From NCBI GenBank assembly GCA_015060865.1, contig SUXS01000004.1, positions 106,060 to 170,059 on the forward strand: a DNA stretch of 64,000 bases, written 5' to 3'. The notes under the pieces were generated by a model. The model ran no database searches. It saw only the letters and a program-made list of their open reading frames with translations, and had not been told where the DNA came from. Made by a program: the position numbers and the translations under genes. The DNA comes from Bacteroidales bacterium. Lineage in GTDB: Bacteria; Bacteroidota; Bacteroidia; Bacteroidales; Bacteroidaceae. This document shows, piece after piece, positions 8,349 to 17,548 of the stretch; position 1 is the first letter of the stretch, and every line of letters begins with the position of its first letter.

Positions 8349-8735
8349 ATGGAGGAAAACAAAATCGAAAAGCTATTAATTGATGAGATACGTTCATTGT
8401 TTGAGCAGTTGAAAGAGGAAGAAAGAGGACGGTATCAGCCAGGTACTGGTTTAATGAATAAATTGGCACCTGATAATACTATTTATTGTCAAACGGCTGA
8501 AGCTCTAATTTGTAAGGCCCATCAATTGTTTCAGTTAAACCCCAAGCATGATTCCACAGGTTTGAATTCCACTCTTGGTAGAGAAGTTAAATATGTAGAA
8601 CTCCACAAATATGAATATGATGAAAATGGTCGTATTAAAAATAAAAGTTTGAATGAATTGCAAAAATTAATGCATAATGCCAATAAACAAATAAGGTTGG
8701 ATTTGTGGAACGTATTAGGGGATATTGATATTTAA
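8349..8735 (+). CDS. Hypothetical protein between kinases
   Basis: A 128-residue, charged, soluble protein without signal peptide or membrane helix; I do not recognise a family. It is rich in Lys, Glu, Leu and Asn and predicted mostly helical, with a C-terminal region (LNELQKLMHNANKQIRLDLW) that could pack as a helix pair. It lies 30 bp after kinase 3 and 11 bp before the AbiGi-like gene, on the same strand. The AT-rich codon use matches that neighbour rather than the kinase domains, suggesting the pair entered together. It might be a partner of the AbiGi-like protein, but that is position-based inference only. Confidence 0.6.
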   Translation: MEENKIEKLLIDEIRSLFEQLKEEERGRYQPGTGLMNKLAPDNTIYCQTAEALICKAHQLFQLNPKHDSTGLNSTLGREVKYVELHKYEYDENGRIKNKSLNELQKLMHNANKQIRLDLWNVLGDIDI

Positions 8736-8746
8736 TATATTTCATT

Positions 8747-9403
8747 ATGAAGAATCCTAGTGATAATTTAAGACTAAGGAAGCCTGATTTGTCGCCATAT
8801 CTATTTCACTTCACAAGTAGTGATGCACCCATAGATAGAATGGTTAGTATTCTGTCAGAACAGTGTTTGAGAACTGATAGGCTTGACTATATTTGTTTTA
8901 CAGATTCTCCATTAAGTCAGTCTATTGAGCAATTCAAATATATGTATTCTTTTTATCCATATAGAGAACCGATGTATTCAAAGTTTGGTATAGGTTTCAA
9001 TCGTGATTTGCTTATTAAGGAGTATGGTGCTCGTCCTGTTATATATGGCGATGTTGAAGAGTATAGTTTATTAGATAAATCGCTAAGATGGAGGTATGAA
9101 AAGTTAGATGTGGAGATTCATGATTATACATGGTTAAGAGAATGGAGAATAAAAGGAAGTCATTTTGATTTTTCAAAAATCTCTTCTGATGATATGATTA
9201 TTGTCGCGCCTTCGATAGAAAAATTGGAACAACTTGTACAAGTCCAAGAATTAGAGAGTTTGGACTTCGATTTTGAAGATGGAATGTGTTATCCTTATCC
9301 AGTTTATCGTTTAGCCAAAGTCTGGAAGGGTATTACAATTGAAGAAGCAAATTCCTGCAACAATGATTATGAGGTCAAAGCAATAATAGATAAGCAACAA
9401 TAA
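8747..9403 (+). CDS. AbiGi-like (DUF2971-related) protein
   Basis: A 218-residue protein with YLFHFTSS near the N-terminus, then ICFTDSPLSQS, a FGIGFNRDLLIKEYGARPVIYGD block and LREWRI. This pattern (His-Phe-Thr, CFTD.PLS, YGIGF, PVIY, EWR) is what I know from the AbiGi antitoxin family of abortive-infection systems and related DUF2971 proteins. In lactococcal AbiG the partner is the AbiGii nucleotidyltransferase; none is visible here, and the neighbours are a small unknown gene (11 bp upstream) and kinase 4 (2 bp downstream). It may therefore serve a kinase-linked function. Family assignment is by motif only and should be treated as moderate. Confidence 0.55.
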   Translation: MKNPSDNLRLRKPDLSPYLFHFTSSDAPIDRMVSILSEQCLRTDRLDYICFTDSPLSQSIEQFKYMYSFYPYREPMYSKFGIGFNRDLLIKEYGARPVIYGDVEEYSLLDKSLRWRYEKLDVEIHDYTWLREWRIKGSHFDFSKISSDDMIIVAPSIEKLEQLVQVQELESLDFDFEDGMCYPYPVYRLAKVWKGITIEEANSCNNDYEVKAIIDKQQ

Positions 9404-9405
9404 TT

Positions 9406-12024
9406 ATGCAACACCTCCCCACAAACACCCTCCTCCAAGGAGGCAAATACAAGATAGAGCGCGTACTGGGCCAAGGCGGCTTCGGCATCACCTACTTGGC
9501 TGTGCAGACGATGCTTGGACGTATTGTCTGCATCAAGGAATTCTTCTTAAAGGATTTCTGTACTCGCACGGCATCAGGGGAGGTTGTAAATGGAATGGCT
9601 GCAAGTAGTGAGTTTGTTGAGCGCTACCGTAATAAGTTCATTAAAGAGGCACGAATAATATCTAAGTTCGACCATCCCAACATAATACATGTGTTAGATA
9701 CATTCACCGAGAATGGCACTGCATACTATGTGATGGAATACATCGAAGGTGCTTCTTTGGATGAAATAATTAGAAGAGATGGTGCAATGCCTGAAGACAA
9801 GGCTATGGGCTATATTAAACAAGTAGCACGTGCTTTAGACTACATACACCAACGCAGTGTCAATCACCTGGATGTGAAGCCTGCCAATATTATGGTTAGC
9901 CGAAGCGACAACAGAGCTATACTCATTGACTTCGGTGTTTCCAAGCAATATGATGAGCAAGGCGAACAGACGAGTTCTACTCCTATAGGTATCAGTCATG
10001 GCTATGCTCCAATAGAACAATACCGAGCAGGCGGTGTGAGCACCTTTTCTCCTCAGTCTGACATATACGCTTTGGGTGCTACTTTATATAAGTTGATTAC
10101 GGGAAATACACCTCCACAACCATCAGATATCATCAATGATGGTTTGCCGCAGCTACCAAACAATGTATCTGCTGAGCTAAAGAACCTTATCTGTTATGCT
10201 ATGCAGATAAGAAAAGGTGATAGACCCGATAGTGTAGATTGCTTTATGGCGGTTTCTTCGCAAATTACGAATGGCGCAGAAGATACTATACAAGTAGAGA
10301 GGCTGGAGGTCAGTTATTCAGATGCTATACAGATTTGTAAGGAGGCGCAGAGTTTATCCCAACAAGGTGATACAAGAGCACAAGAATTATATCGGAAGGC
10401 GTTCGGCATGTTCCTTGCTGTTTCGCTTGAGGGTAATGCCGATGCTCAATTCAACCTAGCCTATTGCTATTCAAACGGATTAGGAGTTGAAATAGATAAC
10501 GAAAAGGCCGCTGAATGGTATCGCAGATCTGCTGAACAAGGAAATTCCTCTTCTCAAAATAATCTTGGGGTATGTTATAGCAATGGACGAGGTGTCAATC
10601 AAGATAAAGCCAAAGCAGCGGAATGGTATAGGAAAGCTGCAGAACAAGGGGAGGCTTACGCTCAATGTAACTTGGCAGACTGCTATAAAGACGGCATCGG
10701 TGTAGAGAAAGATTTAGCATTAGCAGTTCTGTGGTATAAGAAATCTGCCGACCAGCAGCATGAGAGAGCAATGCTGGCGCTTGCCGACTGCTATTATTAT
10801 GGTAAAGGTATCGAGCAGAATAAAGAAGAGGCAATAAATATATATAAGTCCTTGGTAGGCAAAGGTAATGAAAAGGCCATTGAAGCGATAAAAAGGATTG
10901 AGGAAGAGAATAAATATGAGGCTTGGGAGAAATCCTGGAAAGGACGGATTTATCATTTTCTTGAGAAACCATTAAAATGGCTGCCATCACGCAAAGTCCT
11001 ATTTGTGTGTATGCTTGTATGGTTAGTCTATTTTTTACTAAAAGATGGCGGGGTTATTAAAGATTTCTTTGGTTTTTCAACTGATACAGAATTTACGATA
11101 TTATGTAGCTTCCTTATAGTAATGTTATTTTCTAATTGGTTAAAAGCTGTACGGGGCTTTCTCGAATATAACAAAGAAAAGGGTGCGTTTTTTCTTTCCT
11201 TCTTTTATTTGATTGCTATAGTAGTAATATGTTTTATAAGCCAATCTTTATCAAATGTATCAGATGTTTCTAATCAGTCTATTCCGATAGATAAAGAATC
11301 AACGAGTATATCAGAAGATATAGGTGCTAAAGTAGGTCCGAAACAAAATGAGTTTAGGACACAAAAGTATTCAATAAAAAAAGAAGAGGCTAATTTTAAG
11401 TATTCTGTTCAAGTGGATTACCCTATTGAAGGAAATGAAAATGTGACTCTAAATATTAAAGAATGGATTGTTGAATCTTTATCGGTGAAATACGATGGAA
11501 GTTTAGATGATCCTAAAAGCATTCTTGAGGCAGGATATCAGAAAGCTAAGAAAGAAAGTAATCCCGAGTTTCCATCAGAAAGTCAATTTGAGATTCAGAA
11601 TATTTACAGAACGAATAATTTTATAACATATGAGAAAACTTTCTATGGTTATGAAGGTGGTACTCATGGTTATAGTCATAAAGGTGGTGTTACTTTTAGA
11701 AACAACGATGGTCGTCGTTTTGGATGGGATATGATTGTAAAAGAACGCTCCTTAAAAGACTTAATCATCGAAGGTTTGAAGAAACAATATTTTAAGGTCG
11801 ATACAGATGAAGAATTCTTTGATAAAATCATGTTGGATGTTACTGAAAATCGATTTAATTTCCCTTTCCCGAGAACAGCTCCATGGATAACATCTGAAGG
11901 AGTTGTATTCCAATATCAGGAATATGAAATTGCAGCATATGTATATGGCGATCCTTATTGTGTAATTCCATTATCAGTTGTTCAGAACTACTTTTCTTCG
12001 TCAGCTAAAAAGCTATTAGAATAA
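9406..12024 (+). CDS. Ser/Thr protein kinase 4 with Sel1 repeats, three TM helices and DUF3298 domain
   Basis: The kinase domain (about 1-285) has GQGGFG, VCIKE Lys, a non-RD HLDVKPAN loop and IDFGVSK. A short EDTIQVERLEV motif (about 290-300) is followed by four Sel1-type repeats (about 340-500), each with the GN/GD-A..NLAYCYSNGLGV..D...AAEWYR pattern; Sel1 repeats are protein-binding solenoids. Three hydrophobic helices lie around residues 525-610. The C-terminal part (about 660-872) resembles the DUF3298/RsiV-like domain (YGYEGGTHGYSHKGGVTF, then YEIAAYVYGDP), which in RsiV binds lysozyme outside the cell. The product would combine a cytoplasmic kinase and scaffold with an exported sensor. 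Twelve bp separate it from kinase 5. Confidence 0.88.
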   Translation: MQHLPTNTLLQGGKYKIERVLGQGGFGITYLAVQTMLGRIVCIKEFFLKDFCTRTASGEVVNGMAASSEFVERYRNKFIKEARIISKFDHPNIIHVLDTFTENGTAYYVMEYIEGASLDEIIRRDGAMPEDKAMGYIKQVARALDYIHQRSVNHLDVKPANIMVSRSDNRAILIDFGVSKQYDEQGEQTSSTPIGISHGYAPIEQYRAGGVSTFSPQSDIYALGATLYKLITGNTPPQPSDIINDGLPQLPNNVSAELKNLICYAMQIRKGDRPDSVDCFMAVSSQITNGAEDTIQVERLEVSYSDAIQICKEAQSLSQQGDTRAQELYRKAFGMFLAVSLEGNADAQFNLAYCYSNGLGVEIDNEKAAEWYRRSAEQGNSSSQNNLGVCYSNGRGVNQDKAKAAEWYRKAAEQGEAYAQCNLADCYKDGIGVEKDLALAVLWYKKSADQQHERAMLALADCYYYGKGIEQNKEEAINIYKSLVGKGNEKAIEAIKRIEEENKYEAWEKSWKGRIYHFLEKPLKWLPSRKVLFVCMLVWLVYFLLKDGGVIKDFFGFSTDTEFTILCSFLIVMLFSNWLKAVRGFLEYNKEKGAFFLSFFYLIAIVVICFISQSLSNVSDVSNQSIPIDKESTSISEDIGAKVGPKQNEFRTQKYSIKKEEANFKYSVQVDYPIEGNENVTLNIKEWIVESLSVKYDGSLDDPKSILEAGYQKAKKESNPEFPSESQFEIQNIYRTNNFITYEKTFYGYEGGTHGYSHKGGVTFRNNDGRRFGWDMIVKERSLKDLIIEGLKKQYFKVDTDEEFFDKIMLDVTENRFNFPFPRTAPWITSEGVVFQYQEYEIAAYVYGDPYCVIPLSVVQNYFSSSAKKLLE

Positions 12025-12035
12025 ATTCATTTATT

Positions 12036-13295
12036 ATGCAACACCTCCCCACAAACACCCTCCTTCAAGGAGGCAAATACAAGATAGAGCGCGTACTCGG
12101 CCAAGGCGGCTTCGGTATTACTTACTTGGCTAATCAAGTGATGTTAGACCGCAAGGTCTGCATCAAAGAGTTCTTCTTTAAGGACTATTGTAACCGAACT
12201 GCTGCAGGTGAAGTCACTGCAGGTACTACAGGAAGCAAAGAGATAGTAGAGCGTTTCCTTAAAAAATTCCTGAAGGAAGCACGGACGATATCGAAGTTGT
12301 CTCATCCCAATATTATTGTGATTTTAGACATCTTCCAAGAGAATGGTACAGCCTACTATGTGATGGAATACATCGAGGGCTATTCATTGGCTGACAAAGT
12401 AAGTCAACAAGGTGCCCTACGAGAAAGCGAAGCCGTGGAGTATGTCAAGCAGATAGGAAGTGCATTGGAATATATCCACCAACGACGCATCAATCACTTG
12501 GATGTGAAGCCTGCAAATATTATGATTCGCCGATGCGACAACAAAGCTATATTAATAGATTTTGGAGTATCAAAGCAATATGACGTGCAGGGTGGACAGA
12601 CTAGTACCACTCCTGTGGGCATCAGCCACGGCTATGCGCCAATGGAACAATATATGGCTGATGGTGTGAGTACATTCTCGCCACAGACCGATATCTATGC
12701 TTTAGGTGCAACTCTATACAATCTGTTGACAGCATCACTCCCGCCTGCTCCTCATCAAATATTGACCAATGGAATCAGTATCCCATCACATATATCTTCT
12801 CCTTTAGCAAATGCCATCCGGCAAGCAATGGAGCAAAATAGGAGTAAGAGGCCTGGGAGCATTTCTGCATTCGTATCTTTACTGCGTATTAATGCCTCTA
12901 TGGCAATACACGCTCACGAAAAGGTTAATGAACCATGCGATACGACAAGAATCCTACAAACACAAAATGTCAATAAGCAGAAAAGCAAAGATGAATTAAT
13001 TGAAGAAGCATTAAGAATGTGGGATGAATCCGATAAGGGGAGAAAGTATCATATTTATAAGAAGTGGGAAAATCTACTATGCACTCTTATGTTTATATCA
13101 GTAGGAATGTTTTTAATTCCAATCATAATAGGAACTTTTATTGATGTTGGCTCATTAGAGAATGCTTTTATTTTCAGTACCATTGCTGGCCTTGTAATAT
13201 TTATAACCTTAGTAATTATTGCACTTCGATTTGAAAAGTTTTTCCAAGAACGAAGTGATGTTGCAAATGGCCGTTATGCACCTGAGAATCCATAA
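12036..13295 (+). CDS. Ser/Thr protein kinase 5 with two TM helices
   Basis: The kinase domain (about 1-285) has GQGGFG, VCIKE Lys, HLDVKPAN and IDFGVSK. A DTTRILQ motif (about 306-312) occupies the position where the other kinases carry DESTRII-like motifs. After a charged stretch come two hydrophobic helices (about 343-367 and 375-398) and a short basic tail; there is no extracytoplasmic sensor domain. At 419 residues it is the shortest kinase of the set. It ends the operon starting with kinase 3; the next operator (P4) begins immediately after its stop codon. Confidence 0.88.
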   Translation: MQHLPTNTLLQGGKYKIERVLGQGGFGITYLANQVMLDRKVCIKEFFFKDYCNRTAAGEVTAGTTGSKEIVERFLKKFLKEARTISKLSHPNIIVILDIFQENGTAYYVMEYIEGYSLADKVSQQGALRESEAVEYVKQIGSALEYIHQRRINHLDVKPANIMIRRCDNKAILIDFGVSKQYDVQGGQTSTTPVGISHGYAPMEQYMADGVSTFSPQTDIYALGATLYNLLTASLPPAPHQILTNGISIPSHISSPLANAIRQAMEQNRSKRPGSISAFVSLLRINASMAIHAHEKVNEPCDTTRILQTQNVNKQKSKDELIEEALRMWDESDKGRKYHIYKKWENLLCTLMFISVGMFLIPIIIGTFIDVGSLENAFIFSTIAGLVIFITLVIIALRFEKFFQERSDVANGRYAPENP

Positions 13296-13297
13296 TT

Positions 13298-13377
13298 CTA
13301 TCTCATCCATCCTACTCCCCATTTCATCCAATAAACGAATGATATCTTGGATATTTACAAAATAATCTGTTTGTTTG
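13298..13377 (+). promoter_or_regulatory. LytTR-type operator and promoter P4 (13425-19141 operon)
   Basis: Half-sites CTATCTCATCC (13298-13308) and CCATTTCATCC (13319-13329) match each other at 9 of 11 positions and start 21 bp apart. Sixteen bp later is CTTG (13346-13349), then 20 bp and TTTGTTTG (13370-13377) at the -7 position. This is the best direct repeat of the five sets. Confidence 0.75.
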
Positions 13378-13424
13378 CTGAAGAGATATAATACAGGAAC
13401 TAATAACATTAAAAATATACAACT

Positions 13425-14444
13425 ATGAACAACGAAGAAACAAAGGTTCTGAACCAATCAGAAGAGACTGTAGTAATGAACAATGCTACTGACAAGAGAG
13501 AAGAAACTGTAGTGGAAAACACAGCGACAGCAACCGCAAAGAAGAAGTCGGTAATCAATGACAAGGCTGCATACGCTGCCGGAGGTTTTGCTGCAGGTTT
13601 GGCAAGCGGCGTGGCTGGCAGTGCTTTTGCGGCATCACCCGACAAACCTGTAGATGTAGCAGAAGAGGTGGTGGTAGCTCCCGAAAACACAGAAGAGGTA
13701 GCTGCAGAGCCTGCTGTTGCGGCAGAACCTACGACAACTCAGACTACTACTGCAGCATATACGCAAACGGCTGCGGCTCCTGAACCTGTCTATGCTGCTC
13801 CCGACCCCGAGGACGTATTGGTAGCCACAGACGAAGGTGTGCGCATAGCACAGGTCGATGACAGTGCTTCGTTCGCAGAGGCTTTTGCTGACGCTCGTGC
13901 TCAAGTGGGTCCTGGTGGTGCTTTCGAGTGGAGAGGTCATGTGTACAACACCTACTACGAAGAGGAGTGGAACAATATGAGTGCTGAAGCACGTGCTGAG
14001 TACCAACAGAAGATCGACTACGAGACCATCTCTGGCGACACAACGGAACCAACATCTACAGTCGCAGATCAACATACGATGGCCTCGGACACTGAAATGA
14101 TAGACGAGCAGTCAGATGGCGATAGTATCAAGATACTGGGCGTAGAGGCTGTGGTAGATGCTGAAGGTAACCCGATGACAGTAGCTGCCATTGAGGTGGA
14201 AGGTGAGCAGGCTCTGCTGGTCGATGTAGACAATGATGGCACGATGGATGCACTCATCGCAGACGACAACTGTGATGGTCAGATTGACCCGTACCAAGAG
14301 ATATACGATATCTCAGACTGTGGCATCGAAACGAATGACTTGATGCAGGGTATGGCTGCCGAGCAGGATCCCAATACGTATATGGCATATAATGATGATA
14401 TGCCTGACTATATGAACGATGCTGATGTAAGTGCAATGGCATAA
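13425..14444 (+). CDS. Acidic protein with repeated EETxV motifs (possible phospho-substrate)
   Basis: I do not recognise a named family. The N-terminal 35 residues contain three acidic-Thr motifs, EETKVL, EETVVM and EETVVE, like those behind each kinase domain. A Gly/Ala-rich segment (about 45-68, AAGGFAAGLASGVAGSAFAA) could be a weak membrane or hairpin segment. A low-complexity Ala/Pro/Thr/Glu region follows, then FEWRGHVYNTYYEEEWNNMS, and a C-terminal part with DVDNDGTMDALIADDNCDGQID, which resembles calcium-binding DxDxDG loops. The protein is strongly acidic. It is first in the operon with FHA, PP2C and two kinases, five bp before the FHA gene. The context suggests a substrate or scaffold that the FHA protein binds when phosphorylated. 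Confidence 0.7.
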   Translation: MNNEETKVLNQSEETVVMNNATDKREETVVENTATATAKKKSVINDKAAYAAGGFAAGLASGVAGSAFAASPDKPVDVAEEVVVAPENTEEVAAEPAVAAEPTTTQTTTAAYTQTAAAPEPVYAAPDPEDVLVATDEGVRIAQVDDSASFAEAFADARAQVGPGGAFEWRGHVYNTYYEEEWNNMSAEARAEYQQKIDYETISGDTTEPTSTVADQHTMASDTEMIDEQSDGDSIKILGVEAVVDAEGNPMTVAAIEVEGEQALLVDVDNDGTMDALIADDNCDGQIDPYQEIYDISDCGIETNDLMQGMAAEQDPNTYMAYNDDMPDYMNDADVSAMA

Positions 14445-14449
14445 GTGAC

Positions 14450-14998
14450 ATGGGAAAGATATTTTTAGTATGCCCCAACTGCAAAACGCGCCTCTCATGC
14501 CCCGAGGTGCCTGGGTATCAAGACAAGATTGTGACTTGCCCTATCTGTCAGTTCAAAGCCAAGGCCAATGTGTATCAGAGTGGTGCACTGGGCCAAGGCG
14601 GACAGGGTAGCGACGACGAGGCCACCCAACTGCCCGGAGCCATGATGCAGCAGAAGAGCGATATGGGGCAGATACGAGTGGAGACTACCGGTCAGCACTG
14701 CCCCCTGAAGATGGGCACCAACGTGATTGGCCGTTTGGCACAAAGCGGAAAGGCAGATATACAGATAACGCACGATGAGTATATGAGTCGTCGACATCTG
14801 CAGATTGATGTAGTGAAGACTGCATATGGCATCGAACATCACTTGGTAGAGATCAATTCGAAGAACATCATTGTTCTGAATGATACCCCCATACAGCGAG
14901 GCGACATCCTGAAACTGAAGTTCGGAGATAAACTCACATTGGGGAAAACCAACATCTACTTGGAAGAGACCGATGATGAGGCTACACAAATAGTATAA
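14450..14998 (+). CDS. Zinc-ribbon FHA protein
   Basis: Residues 1-40 hold a CPNC...CPIC zinc ribbon; about 75-165 form an FHA domain (GTNVIGRLAQ, MSRRHLQIDV, NSKNIIVLND, GDKLTLGKTNIY). Between them lies DDEATQLPG and the extreme C-terminus is DDEATQIV, both copies of the acidic-Thr-hydrophobic motif seen after the kinase domains. It may thus be both a phosphothreonine reader and a substrate, as in GarA-type switches where intramolecular binding turns the protein off. It sits 5 bp after the acidic protein and 10 bp before the PP2C phosphatase. A paralogue of the same architecture lies at 42762. The domain call is secure; the switch mechanism is inferred. Confidence 0.88.
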   Translation: MGKIFLVCPNCKTRLSCPEVPGYQDKIVTCPICQFKAKANVYQSGALGQGGQGSDDEATQLPGAMMQQKSDMGQIRVETTGQHCPLKMGTNVIGRLAQSGKADIQITHDEYMSRRHLQIDVVKTAYGIEHHLVEINSKNIIVLNDTPIQRGDILKLKFGDKLTLGKTNIYLEETDDEATQIV

Positions 14999-15008
14999 TA
15001 TACGGATT

Positions 15009-16205
15009 ATGGAAATCAAGATAAGACAACCGCTATCCTTTAGCGAAATAGGGCGCAAGGATAATCAAGAGGATAATGTATATCCTTCGCCCAAGGAGGT
15101 GACTGTAGCCAACCGTTTCTTCATCCTGTGTGACGGAATGGGCGGTCACGAGAACGGCGAGGTGGCCAGCGATACGGTGTGCCGTGCATTGGGCCAATAC
15201 TTTGAAACACATATCCCTGCCGACGGCATTGTCACTACCGACTATTTCAAGGAGGCATTGGAATATGCCTATGATGAGCTGGACAAGCAGGACAATGGAG
15301 CCGTCAAGAAGATGGGCACAACGATGACTTGCCTTTATCTGCACAAGAAGGGCTATCTCGTAGCACATATCGGTGACAGCCGCATCTATCATGTACGTCC
15401 AGAGAACACCGACCTCACAAAAGGACGATTGGGAATCATATATCAATCCTCCGACCACTCGCTCGTGAACGATCTGCTGAAAGCGGGTGAACTGACGGAA
15501 GAGGAAGCCATCAACTTCCCGCAAAAGAACATCATCACTCGTGCCATGCAACCCAATTTGGAACGCAGGTTCAAGGCCGATGTTTTCTCATTTACCGATA
15601 TCAAGGCAGGCGATTACTTCTTCCTCTGCAGTGACGGCATCTTGGAGCAGCTGACCAATGAGCGACTCTGCGAGATACTGTCCGACACCACGACATCAGA
15701 TAAGCAAAAGCTTGATGCAATCCGCCAAGTATGCTATGGCAACACCAAGGATAATTTTACTTGCTACCTCATTCCGATAGATAAAGTAATACCAGAGAAT
15801 GACGATTCACACGAAAGTGGTGATGATATCATTGCAGGAGTAGTATTGGAATGTGAGGAGGAAGAGCATTGCACGATTGCTCCAACAATGCAAAATGTTC
15901 CCCCTCAACCTACCACAAAAGGACATACACCCAAGAAAAACTTTCCTTGGAAATGGATAGCATTGGCCATACTTATCATAGCATCACTGACGTATGCCAT
16001 AACAACATGGTTAGGAGGTGACGAAAAGGAAGTAAAACCTATGGCAGAGCAAGCTACAGAAACTATAGAAATAGAAGAAGAACAAACAGGAACGAAAGAA
16101 TCATGCATTTACGAGAAAACACACTCCTCCAAGGAGGAAAATACCGCATCGTCCGATTCATCAGTAGTGGAGGATTCGGCTGCACTTATGAAGCTGAGCA
16201 TGTGA
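15009..16205 (+). CDS. PP2C-family Ser/Thr phosphatase with TM helix
   Basis: Residues 1-260 contain the PP2C metal-binding motifs: the N-terminal RKDNQED, LCDGMGGHENGE, MGTTMTCLYLH, AHIGDSRIY, CSDGILEQL and KDNFTCYLI. A linker and one membrane helix (about 317-336) follow, then an acidic tail. It is the obvious counter-enzyme to the seven kinases. The last 35 codons run 103 bp into kinase 6 in a different frame (16103-16205), giving a tail unrelated to a normal PP2C end. Either the overlap is real or the ancestral stop was lost by insertion or frameshift. Active-site residues are complete, so activity is expected. Confidence 0.9.
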   Translation: MEIKIRQPLSFSEIGRKDNQEDNVYPSPKEVTVANRFFILCDGMGGHENGEVASDTVCRALGQYFETHIPADGIVTTDYFKEALEYAYDELDKQDNGAVKKMGTTMTCLYLHKKGYLVAHIGDSRIYHVRPENTDLTKGRLGIIYQSSDHSLVNDLLKAGELTEEEAINFPQKNIITRAMQPNLERRFKADVFSFTDIKAGDYFFLCSDGILEQLTNERLCEILSDTTTSDKQKLDAIRQVCYGNTKDNFTCYLIPIDKVIPENDDSHESGDDIIAGVVLECEEEEHCTIAPTMQNVPPQPTTKGHTPKKNFPWKWIALAILIIASLTYAITTWLGGDEKEVKPMAEQATETIEIEEEQTGTKESCIYEKTHSSKEENTASSDSSVVEDSAALMKLSM

Positions 16206-17536
16206 TGCTCGGTGAGCGAGTAGCTATTAAGGAGTTCTTCGTTAAGGACTTCTGCAATCGTGATGAGGCGACCGCACATGTTACAGTTGGTACGCAAAGC
16301 AAGAAGGGATTGGTAGACAAACTGAAACACAAGTTTGTGGAAGAGGCCAAAATGCTGTACCGCATGCAGCACTCGGGCATCGTGCGTGTGTTCGATATCT
16401 TTGAAGAGAACGATACGGCCTACTTTGTGATGGACTATATCAATGGGCCTTCGCTAAGCGAAATCGTTAATAAGGAGGGGCCTCTTAACGAAGCACGTGC
16501 CATAAAGTATATCCGCCAAATAGCTGAGGCCTTAAAATACGTCCATGAGCGCGATAGACTACATCTTGACATCAAGCCTGGAAATATAATGATAAACCAA
16601 GAGGACCAAGCTATTTTAATTGACTTTGGCGCATCGAAACAATACGATGAACAGGATGGCGAGAATACATCCACCTTACTTGGAACGACTCCTGGTTATG
16701 CTCCGCTCGAACAGATGGGTAATGACGTAGTGAAGTTTATGCCTGCCACTGATATTTACGCTCTTGGTGCTACACTCTACAAACTGTTGACAGGTATTAC
16801 TCCACTCAGCGCAAATCTATTGGCGAGTGGTGAAGAGTTGGAACCATTGCCTGAAAATATTAGCGAAGCCACACGCAAAGCTGTAGAGGAGGCCATGCGT
16901 ACCAATAAGAAAAAACGTCCACAAACGATAGATGATTTCCTCTTGTTGCTCAGGGATGATAGCTCAAAACCCCAATCGATAGAAGTACAATTAACCAAGA
17001 CAACACTGACTGCTGACGAAGAATCAACCCTCATCATAGGGAACGAACAATTTAGCAACCACACCGTAGATGCCGTTAGACAAACCATTAATGGGCATAA
17101 ATACGTAGATCTAGGACTTAGCGTTAAATGGGCAACATGCAATATAGGGGCAAAATCTCCAGAAGGTATAGGCACACTTCTCGATTGGAATTCAAGACAT
17201 GTGGAAATCCCAAAGTGGGGAGGAACTTGGCGTATACCTACGAAAGAAGAACAAGATGAATTAAGGCAAAAATGTAGATTTGAATTATCATCAGAGAATG
17301 GGATAAAAGGTTATCGTGTAATAGCAGGTAATGGGAATAGCATTTTCTTACCTTTTACAGGGTTTAATATGTTTGATCAAGGAATAATGTCAGCAGATAA
17401 AGGGTATTATTGGTCTGAAACGTTGCATAAGTTCAATCACGGCACAGCATACTTTCTATTCCTAAACAATGATTCAATAGACTGGCGAAATTCAAATTTA
17501 CATTATGCCATGGCTATTCGTCCCGTATGCGACTAA
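16103..17536 (+). CDS. Ser/Thr protein kinase 6 with FISUMP domain
   Basis: The start aligns with the other kinases (ENTLLQGGKYRIVRF). The kinase domain (about 1-285) has a glycine loop with Ser (SSGGFGCTYEA), VAIKE Lys, LHLDIKPGN (non-RD) and IDFGASK, with an inserted GENTSTLLG segment in the activation loop shared with kinase 7. EESTLIIG (about 308) follows. A FISUMP domain (about 335-477) has YVDLGLSVKWATCNIG, WRIPTKEE and ends AIRPVCD. I see no membrane helix, so the sensor module should be cytoplasmic. Kinases 6 and 7 form a separate branch from 1-5. The gene overlaps the PP2C reading frame by 103 bp and precedes kinase 7 by 12 bp. Confidence 0.88.
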   Translation: MHLRENTLLQGGKYRIVRFISSGGFGCTYEAEHVMLGERVAIKEFFVKDFCNRDEATAHVTVGTQSKKGLVDKLKHKFVEEAKMLYRMQHSGIVRVFDIFEENDTAYFVMDYINGPSLSEIVNKEGPLNEARAIKYIRQIAEALKYVHERDRLHLDIKPGNIMINQEDQAILIDFGASKQYDEQDGENTSTLLGTTPGYAPLEQMGNDVVKFMPATDIYALGATLYKLLTGITPLSANLLASGEELEPLPENISEATRKAVEEAMRTNKKKRPQTIDDFLLLLRDDSSKPQSIEVQLTKTTLTADEESTLIIGNEQFSNHTVDAVRQTINGHKYVDLGLSVKWATCNIGAKSPEGIGTLLDWNSRHVEIPKWGGTWRIPTKEEQDELRQKCRFELSSENGIKGYRVIAGNGNSIFLPFTGFNMFDQGIMSADKGYYWSETLHKFNHGTAYFLFLNNDSIDWRNSNLHYAMAIRPVCD

Positions 17537-17548
17537 ATATTGAAACAT

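Noticed and set aside
16109..16372. Antisense ORF at the PP2C/kinase 6 junction
   Set aside because: It lies opposite the kinase N-terminus; no domain, and similar shadows occur at every kinase start.
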